From the NCBI GenBank assembly GCA_035582835.1, contig JAYKAV010002486.1, forward strand, positions 553,860-617,859: a stretch of DNA of 64,000 bases. The letters are read 5' to 3'. The DNA is from Phoebastria nigripes (Eukaryota > Chordata > Aves > Procellariiformes > Diomedeidae). The position numbers were made by a program, and so were the translations under genes. Positions 1 to 12,400 of this stretch are shown here, one piece after another (position 1 is the first letter of the stretch; the number at the start of each line of letters is the position of its first letter). The notes beneath the pieces were generated by a model that saw nothing but the letters and a program-made list of their open reading frames with translations, was not told the DNA's origin and did no database searches.

Positions 1-290
1 GGTCTCTTCTGCCAAGCAACTAGCGTTAGGACGAGAGGAAATGGCCTCAAGTTGTGCCAGGGGAGGTTTAGATTGGACATTAGGAAAAATTTCTTTACTG
101 AAAGAGTGGTTAANCATTGGAACAGGCTGCCCAGGGAAGTGGTGGAGTCACCATCCCTGGAAGTATTTAAAAGACGTGTAGATGAGGTGCTTAGGGACAT
201 GGTTTAGTGGGGATGGTGGTGTTGGGTTGACGGTTGGACTTGATGATCTTAGAGGTCTTTTCCAACCTTAATGATTCTATGATTCTATGA
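1..290 (+). repeat. CR1 LINE 3' end, cut by window start
   Basis: Matches the 3' end of avian CR1: a stretch related to the reverse-transcriptase C-terminus (AGGGGAGGTTTAGATTGGAC, then GGAACAGGCTGCCCAGGGAA), followed by the short 3' UTR and the terminal ATTCTATGATTCTATGA at 274-290. It runs in the same direction as CUBN, is moderately diverged and lies in the intron upstream of the first exon. Confidence 0.93.
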
Positions 291-3200
291 GTAGAAGAGA
301 TGTATAACTTAACTCCAGCTTTCTGGCTCTGAAACAGCCTTCCCTAGCTTAGCAATGAAGTGGAAGTCTTGACCAAATGGACACTGTGCTTTGACTTTGG
401 GACTTCTGTAGGATCTGGGTGTAAGGAAATTGTTCCATGAATTCTCTATCAGTAGCATTGGCAAGTATGACTGCTTGTCACATTGCTGACACCAATGCCT
501 GTGAGTAGGTGACCTGTGTTGGCTGTTTTGGGTATTGATGAAGGCTGTTGTAGTACAGCTTCATTGTTGTTTGTGCCTAAAATGACTAGATTGAAGCTAA
601 TCTGCCTGTAAGCTTCAGTTATGCCTCTGTTGCCCAGAGGAATCCATTAAAGAGCCACAAAATCTAAGTCTGCTGTCATTGACCATTTGTTGAATAGTGC
701 AAGGACAATGCCTACATCTGCAGGTGGTCACCCAGGAGCTATCACGATCCAGTAAGAGTACAGATGGCTGGCAACCATTTGCTTGACAACTTTTTGACTA
801 GTGGGGGGGCTGGCCTAAAACCAATGAGTGGGTTGCTGGACACAAATTGCTTAAGGAAGCTGTTTAAGAGGATCCTACGGTTTGCTGCTNTGTGTCCCTG
901 AGCAAGGTATTCACCTTAGGTTTTGGGATTTCTTTCTTCACCATTTCAAACTTAGCTCCTATGCTTTACTTCCTTCCAGTCTTACTGATTCATCAGCACA
1001 GATGCCCACCTTGCTGTTTGAACTTTCCCACCTTCCTGCCCTCAGAATTGGCATGCCTCTGAGTTACTTGTCTCCTGACCTTGGCTCATCCAGTTCCCAA
1101 CACCTGTCTCTGATCTGCTGACAGATAACCTAATGTAAACCAACTTATCGGGGAAAATTGGTTCATGTCTTAGTGCAAGATCAAAGGTTCTGCCTGGCAG
1201 CGAACAGCTTCCCTTGCCAAACTGCAGGCATTTGGTGGAGCTTTAGGTACCTTGCCACATACATATTTTCTTGCTTTTGTTATAAAATTTCACATTCACA
1301 GCATGATTGATATAGTCTGCACAGAACAAATGATGACTTAGATTTAGTGGGGAAAAAAAAGAACGTGGCTAACCATTTTCAGGAGCTGCTCTATCTTGTA
1401 ATCTTCTTTCCTGTAGTTGTCGACATACGTCCAGGCTGAAAACCACATACAAAAAAGTTTGAAAAGTGCTAGGAAAAAAAGGTTCCTGGTGTGCCTTTGA
1501 CACAGTGTGTTTCAGTGACCACTAAGGTTCCAAACCTCTTTCACTCTCCCATTATCTTCCCAAGAGTATCCTGTCTACCAATTCTTCGGGTTTTGAAGCC
1601 TGCTTTTTCTCATAGTTATTCTCCTGTTTTCACTTTTTCCTTATCTCTGAATAGTGAGTTCTACCGCTTCCTGTTTTCTTTCAAGCCAAATAACTTCCCA
1701 GTTTTAATACGAAGTCAAAATCAGTACTAAAGTAGCTCTGCACCCTACTGTCCCTCCCTGTCCCATTAACTCTCTCTACTCTTTGAAATAAGAAGCTGTC
1801 TTAAGAACATTGCAATAAATTATGTTCTTTTCTGTTGCTTTTCCAAAATATATTACCTTGTAATAAAAAGTGCCCAGTAATCACAAAACTTGCTCACCTG
1901 GATGCATTTAGCTTTTGCTTAGAAACACCCTCACCCCTTTGACCTGGCAGAGAATTGTAGGAAAATTCTAAGAGATCTTTCCCGTTGCAGCACCTTTGCT
2001 GCTAACTTCATTTTTATACCATGNTTTCTTAAATATTTCTCTCTTGCACATTTTTCTGAAGCATATTTGTTCTTGTAAAATGCAGCAACTGTCTCCCTTC
2101 TCTTTCCTTTGACAATGCCTCCTAAACAAGCTGTCCCTTCCATGTCAGTATCCCAGTCCTGCCATATGTTTCACCAAGACTGTGCAATAATAGTTACGTG
2201 GCTTCTGCATGCTCAAGTGTTTGATACATTCTCCTTTAATCCTTCTCCTCCTTGTTTTTTTTATGACACTGCTGCACTCTGTCTTTCTCTCTTCCCCATC
2301 AGATTCCATTCCTTTTACAAACATTCAGAAGAAAATTTTAAGTTGTTCTTAAAGGTGTTTTCTGGAAATGTTTCATGGAAATAGAAGCCATCATTTTGGA
2401 CACAATGAAAGAGTTAAAAATATTTTTAAAATGGCTTCTGTTGAAAATACATACATAGAGAAAAATGACCGTGCCTGCTTTGTTAAATTATGACATCTTT
2501 TCTTTAACATGGACCAGATTTTTGTAAACTATAAATATATTCTGCCACAGCAAGATGTAGCTCTGAGCTGAAGGAAGGAACCCTGTCAATCTATTGCACT
2601 TCCAAGTCTTTATTAGATGCTCGGGTCTTCTCATTTAAATATAAAGAAACATCAAGTATTACCATAATTCTTAATACTCTGTCAAAGCTGGGCTCTCTCT
2701 TTGCTGGCAGTTATATCTGAACAGGGATCAGTTTTATTCCCAGAAAATCTGTGTCATGAGGGTGACCAACCACATAAAAACAGCTTTCTGTTGCTCATAA
2801 CTCTGGAATGCTGACTGTTAACAATAAATGGAGCTAACGGGGCAGAAGCAAATGATAAGAACAGATTAAAACCATGGGCTTTATGGCAGTGTCCTGCATC
2901 CCCTCTATGCCATCCAACATCATTTTATCTCTGGATCAGGTGCTCTGGTCAGACTAATGTTTTTTATTTTTATTTTCATCTGTTTGCAGCTCAGACATCC
3001 TATGACTCTTTGTGAACCACACCCTGGAATTCATTCTTTCCATCCATTCTCTTTTCCCTCTTCTTTTTTCATGTGGTAACTATTGGTTTTCCTCTATGTA
3101 GCCAAAAGTAACATTTTATTGTTTTTTGTCATGGAAACACTCTAACTTGTTTTTGTTCCAGCCCTTGTGAAAGCATCTGATTAATTGAACTGGCATAAAG

Positions 3201-4834
3201 CAGAAAAGAAAATACACTCCTAACTGTGAAGAGCATGCCTTTGACTGTGCTTTTTATTTTGAAACTGTGCAGAAGGCTGTTGCCGAACAGTTAACAATGT
3301 AAAGGAGACCCACAAACCTCAGCTTTCCATGAATATTTCTTCCCCATCCTTAATTCTCTTCCAACAGGCCAACTATAAGTGTTCAGCTTGGGCCAAGTTC
3401 ATTTCTGAGGTAATACTACAGAAATCAGCAGGGTTTAGGTCAGAGCTGGGTTTGGTCCCCTTGCCCGTGGTGTGCAGATGGCCCCAGGGAGCACCAGGGA
3501 TGATGTGAGAGGCTGGTCCGTGATGCTTATTAGATGCATATTAGAAACTCCTGCTGTTTCCTCTGCCACATAGCTTCTTTGGGCTGGTTTAGATGATTAA
3601 GAGCATGTGTTCCTGCTAGATCTCATGCTGTGGCTCTGACTCAGGAAGTATACCACAAACACATTTTAAAATTCACATTTTGAACAGACTTCTGACAAAT
3701 GCAGCTGTCATTGGGCCTCACAAGCATCTAAGCAGTAAGATTTTGCTGAAGACACTGAGCTTCCAGCAGACAAACATGCTTCTTCCCCAGACTGTGACTG
3801 CTTGATTACAGATTCTTAATCTGAGCTGTGATTTCATCCATTCTGACTTCTCTTGAATGCCTTGAGACGATCGATTGAACAGAGGAACCATTATCCATTC
3901 AAGTCATGCAGCCTCCCTGCAGAATGCAAAAAAGTGCTGTCTCAGTCAAAATTGAAATGTTTAAGCTATTAAGCCTGTGTAATCAGCCACTAAAACAAAA
4001 TACAGTCTTCTGAACATCTAACAGACTATGATGTTTATAAAAAAATTAATTCGTTTTTTCTTCTGGGGATGCAAACTTCAGCTTCTGAGGTCTCACATTA
4101 CCCTGGAGTCACTGAATATTTTTTCCCGTTTAAAAAAAAAGTTCTTTCCCTTATACCTCTATTGAAGAGCAGTGTCAGGCACCGTGAGCAGTTAGTGAGC
4201 ACACGATCAATCAAATTATGTAGCAACGCACTACACTTAGCCCTGGAGGTGGTGGGACTACCTCAGCTATTCGTAAGACTTGCTCAGATATTTAGCTTGG
4301 ACAGAACCCAAACTTCTTCTGAAGTTAAAAAGTATCCGGCAGAGCTTATTAAAATACTAAGTTTCCCCTCATCTAGAAGGGATCAGAGGCAAAAGGGCCA
4401 TATAGAAGGTTAGTTCTTATAGTACTGCCACTTTCTGAGAGAGATTCATGGATTGCTTTTTTTGACCTTTTTGATGTTTACCAGACTAATAAAATATTGG
4501 AGCAGACTTGAGATGCTACTGGTGGGAAAATCCTGATGGGATTTGTTGCCTTATCTTCCTATTCCCTGGTTTTGTTGTTAGAGCTTGCCATTCTCTAGTT
4601 TAGCTTTAGGATTTATACATAATATATGCTGATACAATGAGAATCTATCTATTGCTAGTTCAGTTGCTGAAAGACAATAGCACACTCTCTATTTGGTGTA
4701 TCCCTTTAACAGTTTTCACGTTTGAGGTTACTGTCAAGCTGACTTTTGCAGCTGCTGTCCTACCAGGGACATACCAATGGAAGGCGGGAGACCCTTAATA
4801 TCAGCTGGCATTTCATTAGCATGCAAGAAGCCCT

Positions 4835-5328
4835 CAGCATGAGAAAGACATGGATCTGTTGGAGCAGGTCCAGAGGAGGGCCACAAAAATGATCAGAGGG
4901 ATGGAACGTCTCTCCTATGAAGAAAGGCTGAGAGAGTTGGGGTTGTTCAGCCTGGAGAAGAGAAGGCTTTGGGGAGACCTTATTGCAGCCTATCAGTACT
5001 TNAANGNGGCTTATAAGAAAGATGGGGACAGACTTTTTAGCAGGGCCTGTTGTGACAGGACAAGGGGGAATGGTTTTAAACAAAAAGAGGGTAGATTTAG
5101 ACTAGATTTAAGGAAGAAATTTTTTACGATGAGGGTGGTGAAACACTGGCACAGGTTGCCCAGAGAGGTGGTAGATGCCCCNTCCCTGGNAANATTCAAG
5201 GTGAGGTTGGATGGGGCTCTGAGCAACCTGATCTAGTTGAAGATGTCCCTGCCCGTGGCTGGGGGGTTGGACTAGATGACCTTTAAATGTCCCTTCCAAA
5301 CCAAACTATTCTATGATTCTATGATTCT
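4835..5328 (+). repeat. CR1 LINE 3' fragment with nearly intact ORF2 tail
   Basis: About 490 bp, 5'-truncated as is normal for CR1, ending in CTATGATTCTATGATTCTAA. Positions 4850-5236 stay open and encode the conserved end of CR1 ORF2 ([43 protein letters not shown]). Six ambiguous bases fall in 5002-5193. The open frame suggests a fairly young insertion, but it has no promoter and no catalytic reverse-transcriptase core. Confidence 0.95.
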
Positions 5329-6288
5329 AAGAAGCCAAGAAAATTCAATCATTGAAGGCACTAGGCACCAAAATCACATCTGATTTTGAAAATTGCACTG
5401 AGCATGTGTGTTTTCTTCAGCTTTGAGAGGGAAGACTAAGGAAGGTGAACCAGTTCCACNAGTTATAAATGGGCTCAAACTAAAATCCCACATCCCTTTT
5501 GGAAAACAAGACAGAGGATTAACAAGGCTTCAGCACTGCCATCTAATTCACTTGAATTGGTTTAAAAATGCATTCTAAAGTACACAATACTGATGATGAT
5601 TTTAAGAGAGTGGTGGTTTTCTGGTTTATAACTGCCTGAGGCATACTTTTCCGAGTAGGAAATAATTACTCTTAAAAGTCAAAACCTGTCCTCTGTGGGA
5701 AATATGTATGACATATATCCTTGTTTCTGAAGAGTATTATTAAAATGTAGTTTACTTCACCAAAATCCTATAGTTTGGATGCTGCTTCTGCCATTGAAGT
5801 CAATAAAACTGCAGTGTTTTTGTTTTATCAGAAGGAGTGATGAAATCTAGCCCCGATTTAATAATCAGTCTTAACTGTGCCTTTAAACATAAAGAGTATA
5901 AAATATCAGCACAAGTTGCTGCAAAGAGATTCAGTTTATTTGCACAAGCACACAAAAAAAATCTGGTTTTATATCCCCACAGAAACAAGGTGCTAACCCT
6001 GGAGGGATGGGGGAAGAAGAATGTGGCAAAGTCCCCAAAGCAGAAAATTCTTATTTAATGCAAGGCTGTTTTGAAATAGTCTAGAATTTCATACTTGTGC
6101 CAGGTGGTTCAGATACCAAGTAAACCTGCAGAGAAAAAACCTTTATTAGCTACTTTAGATTTCAAAATGTGGAATCACTTTCAATACTTAGAGATTTTTT
6201 TTTTTTCTCCTAGCTAAACAGTTCTCATGTATTCTGTGTGGCAGATGGTGTCTTTGAAAAACTTTGACAGTGTTTCTTCCATTTCTAG

Positions 6289-6463
6289 GTCTATGGTGGC
6301 CCTGATTTCCTCTCTCCTAGACTAGCCCAGCTGTGTGTTTCAAGATCAGCACAGAACCCACTGCGAGTCTCTACTACTGGCAATTCAGCCATTGTCCGTT
6401 TCAAGACAGATGCAGCACTGACAGGGAGAGGTTTTAATGCCTCCTGGCAAGAAAATCCAGGTG
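6289..6463 (+). CDS. CUBN: CUBN exon, CUB9 second half
   Basis: First coding exon in the window, 175 nt, phase 0 in and phase 1 out (tttctag acceptor, gtgagt donor). It starts [16 protein letters not shown] and ends [13 protein letters not shown], the C-terminal half of a CUB: DG-like turn, C4 (LC), KTD with the third Ca2+-ligand Asp, and the final GFNASW strand with an N-glycosylation sequon. The first half of CUB9 must lie upstream of base 1; no candidate exon is visible in 1-6288. Confidence 0.93.
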
Positions 6464-9400
6464 GTGAGTATACTGATTAATACCAGGAGAAATTCAGGAA
6501 GTCTGAGAATNGAGGATCAGCCATGCAAGCATTTAAAGTAGTTAAACAGCATAGGACTGAAAACTGAAGGAGAATTTGGGTGTTACTGGATTTAGTAACA
6601 GTAAGAGGTGCTGAAAAACACACGGGGTTAAAAATTGACTGACTAGCTGAAATCTAGGCCTTTTTATATATTTTGTAACGGTCTACCTTGCTGGGGTTTC
6701 TTCTCTACATAATTAATCAAGACATCACTGTAATCAGAAAAGAAATTTTGCATGCTGGCAGTTCTCCCCACCCACTCACCCACACCGAGTCCTTTATTAG
6801 CTGAATGATGCTTTTGGTTTTAAACTGTAAAGTGAAAAATATCTGAGAATGTGGCTTAACTTGGAGAACTCAGCAGACTCCAAAAATATTTGGAGTGATT
6901 AGTAAACTCCTGAACTCTATAAGGTTCATCCATCCCCCATGTGATTATTTGTTCAAAGCCTTACTGGTAATCGGTAAAAGAAGAGACATGCTTAAAAGAC
7001 CCAACCACATGTGTCTACATGGGAGTTCTTATGAAAAGGCCAATTATCAGAAAATAATTGCAATGAAAAGTGAGGAGAGGCAGATTTTAATTCTTGCAGT
7101 TTTGCTTGATTAAGCACACTGATTCATTAGTTTGTCAAGGTTTATACTTCTCCATTCTCACAAGTTTTATGAGAAAGGCACAAGATTTTTTTTTAATAAA
7201 AGAAGTCTACAATAGTCCTTTGAATTAATCCCCTTCCGAGATCTGGCGGCTTACTTTTTCTACTTAGGCCCCCTGAAGCTTTCTCATCCCTTTACAGCAT
7301 CTTGCCTGTTCTACTCCAACCCCCCTCTAGCCTCTAAAATACCCGCTCACCAGAATGCAATAACAGTATAGTTTTTATCCTTCCAGCAGGCTGCCTCCAT
7401 CTACAGCAGTTCCAATGTCTTTCTCTCACCCTTCTCCATCCCTTTACAACATAAAAAAGTTCATTTGTTTGTGTTAGTCCTATTGAAAGCCCTGGCACTT
7501 CCTGCACAGGATCCATCATTCCTGGCTACTTAGATATTCATGAACACTGGAGCTGTTCTGGTCAGAAATACCTGAGGGTGAGGTGGAGTCCTCAGGAAGC
7601 CCTCAACTGCATGAGTTGAGAAGTAGAAAGTTGAGGCTTGCAATTGTTTTGCTGCTCATGGGTAAAGTGGAGCTCCTAGCTGTCTTGTTATTTTCAGAAA
7701 TGGTTTTCTCACCCCCATGCTCAGCTAGGCCTAGTCATTGCTTTCTCAGTGTGGTAGGTCTGTGGCATTCATATGAATGGTATTTTTGATTGCTTTTACA
7801 GTATCTAGGATAGAGGAATACCAGCGCTAATGCTTCAGCCTTTACGACATCTACTATCAGCCTGGGGCTAGAAAGAAACATTACTCACAAGCATTGTTNT
7901 TGCATATTCACCAATAATGATAATGTTATACTTTCCTGATAGTAATTTCCATTGATTTTTGTTCCAGACAGGACAATTCAATGGTTGGAGCACACATCTT
8001 ACGAAAGTTTAATGTATAAAAGATAAAGATGGAGGTGTTCTTCCCTTAGTTTAAAAGTAGAGGTGGAATCTTGCGAAGCATAACAGAGCTTGTGATTAAA
8101 ACTGATTACATCTTTTTCAGGCTGTGGTGGTGTTTTCCAAGCTACCAGTGGAGAAATCCATTCTCCAAACTATCCTCAACCTTATAATAACAACACAGAT
8201 TGTTCTTGGGTTATCCAAGTGGACTACAGCCACAGAGTCCTGTTGAACTTCATGGATTTTGACATTGAAAATCACCATTCGTGTAACTATGACAATGTTG
8301 CAGTAAGTAACAATAGAAATTTCAAAAGTTTCCTTAATGATTCTGGTGAAATGCTTGCAAAAGAGGAAGCTTACTGTGCAACCTAGGCTGCAGTTGGTTT
8401 CAGACTGGTAGTTGCATAGTCATATTTATTCACTGATGAGCTAAGTCCTTACATTTACAGCTAAGTAGTTATGATCTAGTTCCCTTTGCTTCACCAATGA
8501 AGCAGGCTTCACAAATGCATTTCTGCATTCTTCCAGGTTCCCACTTATATCTGGAAGGATCTTTTCTTGAAAGCAGTGCATGCTGCATCCTGGAACCACG
8601 TTTTTCCTTTTGGTGGTATGAGTTGTAGTTAGTACTGCAGGAATAATCTCATATATAGATGGCTGTTATTATGACACCCTTTCCCATTTATAGTGCAGTT
8701 TACCACACCTTGCTCCAAGCCATAGGATGGACTGCCTACATCTATAATAGATTGCCCACACTCTGTTACAAACTCAGGAGAGAGGGAGGTCTNCATCCAG
8801 AGGGAATTGTGGCTGGCTGGTTTTCTTTAGGTATGCACTGTGTATTCAGGTGCTCCTCAGCTGTCTGTTTAATTGCCTCATTAGAGCCACTGCTCTCTTA
8901 AAAGCTTCACGTTGCTGTTGGTTTGTGAGCTTTTGTTGATGTCACAGAAATTCAAGTTGCTGCTCAATCAATGCACGACAACGAAGAACTCCCCANGTCT
9001 CCACTGGCCTTTTGGGAGCAGGGACATGAAATCCTGACCTTTGATGTCAGATTGCACTTCACTCAGTACAAAGGCATGTGTGATCAGTACTAGTTGGATA
9101 AAGCACACTGGCTGTAGCCCAAAATCCAGCTTTCCTCTCCTTGATAAACTGTCATTCACAGAGAACTCAATTTGGCAAGAACTGAGGCTCTCTTGAAAAC
9201 AGCATCAGTTTTAACAGCATTGCCTTGTAAAACTTTTTTGTACTGAACCAGAAAAAAGGAAATGTGTCCCCATTTTGCTGAGCAGAACTGAAGATTTCGT
9301 TTGGCCACAAAGCGTCTTTATACAATGTCTGTTCATTTTTTTCTGGTTCTGAAACATAGGGAAATATGGTTATGTCTTTTTATTTAAATTGTTTAACTAC

Positions 9401-12400
9401 ATCAGGGGGATCATTGAAAGGGAAAATCTATTGGAAAAAATTCCAAGTCTTCTATGATATCACACAGGAGTNGAAAATCAGATTGCCTGACAGAAACACA
9501 GGCCATCTGAAATGGCAGTACTGGTAAAAATGCCAAAAAAATTCACAAATTAAGGGCTAAATTCTGAAAAGACCTGATATACAAGTTTCTCTTTTAAACC
9601 TGATGCCAACGGATGTATGTACCCATCTAAACACTTTGTAGAGTACTCAGCTCCATGAGCTCCTTGCAGTTACAGGCACAACTCCCATTACCTTTATAGG
9701 CCAGATACAGGCACTGGGTTTTTAATCACTAAAAGGCATCAGTCCTTCAGCTGGCAGGGGAGATGGCTGTGGCAGAGTTCTTTGCATGAGCGGAGTTTGC
9801 AGACCANTGCAGTGCAGTGACACTTCTTTTCCTCTATTGCCACATGAGTATCTGTTGTTTGCTTCTGCTTTTTGGTTTTTTATGGGGTGGTGGTGGAAGA
9901 AGTCGCCCATCAGCCCCAGCTGTGCAAACACAACTGAAGGAGCAATGTGAGCAGGGAGGGAGATTTAAATTTAATGCAGGCATCAGTCACTGCCCACCAA
10001 GTGGAGTGTGGTTTGAAAATGGATGAGGGAGAATGCTGATTTGAAGCCAAGAGATAATGAAGGGCTCTGAGACTCTGGTGTATGAGGTAGAGAAGAGCTC
10101 TTCAGTGCTAATGTAGGGGGACCAGTAGGGCAAGAAAGGAGTGGATGGCGTTTCTTTCTCTACCTGGTATGCCAATAAGCAGAAAATCACTTGTTACCAA
10201 CACCTGGATGTGATTTGTGTTCCTCTCATTCCAAGGATATATGCTTCACACGGCAATAGGAGAACAGAGTGAGAGGANAGAGAGTGCCTGGAAATATATA
10301 AGTAGATGTATGACTGTGACTGGTTTAGGAATTCCATTCCAAAAGCCGCGTACGTGGAAAATAAGGGCAGCTAAGGAAGCTAGTGGGTTGTTTTTCTCTC
10401 TCTAATATAGGAACAACTACTGTGTATGAGTAACACAGTGGTTCCACCCTTTTCTATTTCTTAAATTTTTACTTATCTTTATGGATTTTATTTGCTCTGT
10501 GAGTTCTCTTGGGGCTCCCCTCCACCCTTGAGTGTACCAATGGCCTTTTCCTTCATCCTTCCCCTTCTAGACCCAGTCATTTTTCCCTGCGTTATGACTC
10601 GAGATTTTTTTTTTTTAATATTTCTACCGTAAATTCCTTTCTGTGGGGAACACGTGAAAATGTATTTTTTTCCTGTAATGTTTTCCATTGCACATTTGTT
10701 ATGTGAGCAAAATGGAGGGAGCGAAAATACTCATGTCTGCTGCTTCTTGGCTATGCTGCAACTCCAAAAAGCCCAGTGCGTTTTTCAGTCCTGCTCAATG
10801 ATTTCACATGTGAATCTGAGCACAGATCTAGGTTCAGCCAAAAGAATTCTAAGCCCATAACGGTAACCCACGGTGTAACTGCTCTGAGCTCCCTCTAGAG
10901 TCAATGGATGGAGTGCACAGAGAGCAGTCCAGGCCACCAAAAAGCACATTCTTCATTCACTTAGTTGCCTAAATTTAGTTGATTCCTCAGTTTCTGTGCC
11001 TCAGTTCTGTACCTTATCTGTTTTCAGAACAGATGAACGTCTCTACATCTGTTAAATGAGGATGTATAGCCTTTACTTTCTCTGATCTCAAATATAACTT
11101 GGTTATATTCTGTAGAAAGCATAAGATCTTTGAGAAGACTTTTTGCTGTCATTGTCACCATACAGAAGGAATAAATCTTTAATTTCTTTTTGTGTACCAG
11201 CCCATTTCTATCTGGAGAGTGTGTCTTGCAACAAACAAATTTGTTTCTTTGAAGGAAAATAGAGGGAAAGAAATAGTGAATGCACTAATTCCTGTATTTT
11301 TTGCCCATGTGTTTAACCAGTATTGTATCTGATGCTGCACCAGGAGTGCAGGTCAGCAAGAGTTTCAAGTATTTGGAGGCTCGAGGAGGATGTGGCTCGG
11401 AAGGCAGTGCTTGTAGCACAAGGCACTGAAAAGGGGAGGGAGAAATAGTTTGTTCTTTTCAGTGGCTTTGATTAAGTAAATGTTATTTTTCTTTCCTGTT
11501 GCAGTATAACAAGTAGTACACAGGAATGTAGAAATGTAAGCCTCTGGGAGCTAGAGANGAGGTATGACTTCATTTATTCCAGGTGCTGGCAGAGAGGATC
11601 TTCCAAGAGAGGATCCTAGAAATATGTGGAGTTTTTATGGCTCAAAGACAAAAATTATCTTCTTTTTGTCATGTGCTTTTGCAAAACGCAGGACACATTT
11701 GAACAAGAAGGCAATGAGTCACTCAGTTATGTTCGTTGTGGAAAGGGAAGAGAAGAGCAAATTGCTGCTATGCACAGTGCAAATGAAAACTTGGCTTTTA
11801 AGTGAACAGATGCATCGTTTTCCTTTACTCATGCAGCCACAGAAATGCATTTCTCAGATGTTTTCAAAATAACTTTAAGAAGCTGGAGAGAGACACAACT
11901 CTTTCCTGAACTAGTGTGTGAATATTGTGGTTTCTGATCTAGATTAAAGACTGAAATCCTCCCTATAAAATAGTTTAAGGTAATAAATAGCAGGTGAGCA
12001 AAAATGATGCAGCCATAAAATATCCATGTGTTACTGTTCCTGCTTAACTTGTAGCTGCCATAACTCCTAAGAGTTGCTGCTGTATCTCACTAATGCTTAT
12101 GCTGAACTGTTGCTTGAATCAGATTTTTAGCAAGTGAAAGGGCTAGGAATCATTTCTGGGTTTCTGAAAGAGGAGACAGTACTATTCTTCAAGCAAGCTG
12201 CCCAGAAACAGCAAATACACTTGATTGAGAAAACATTCCTCTGACTTCATGCTCTTCTCCCAGTATGACCACAGAAAGACTTCTTTATTCCAGAAAGCTC
12301 TTGGAATGAAATGCCTACTTAGTCTCTTATGTTACTCATCCTTAATATCTTCCCAAGTGAGAAAGCTCAACTACTAGAGTCTTACAACAGTCCATGTGTC

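Larger units (their letters stand above)
1..6288 (+). other. CUBN: CUBN intron, upstream (partial)
   Basis: Intron before the CUB9 second half. It holds the two clear CR1 copies (1-290 and 4835-5328). No CUB-like exon (CGG...SPNYP...C.W) was found, so the first half of CUB9 is further upstream. Otherwise AT-rich unique sequence. Confidence 0.85.

Noticed and set aside
1..6288. Search for the first half of CUB9
   Set aside because: No frame with CGG, SP.YP and C.W blocks plus a phase-0 donor was found; the exon is probably upstream of the window.
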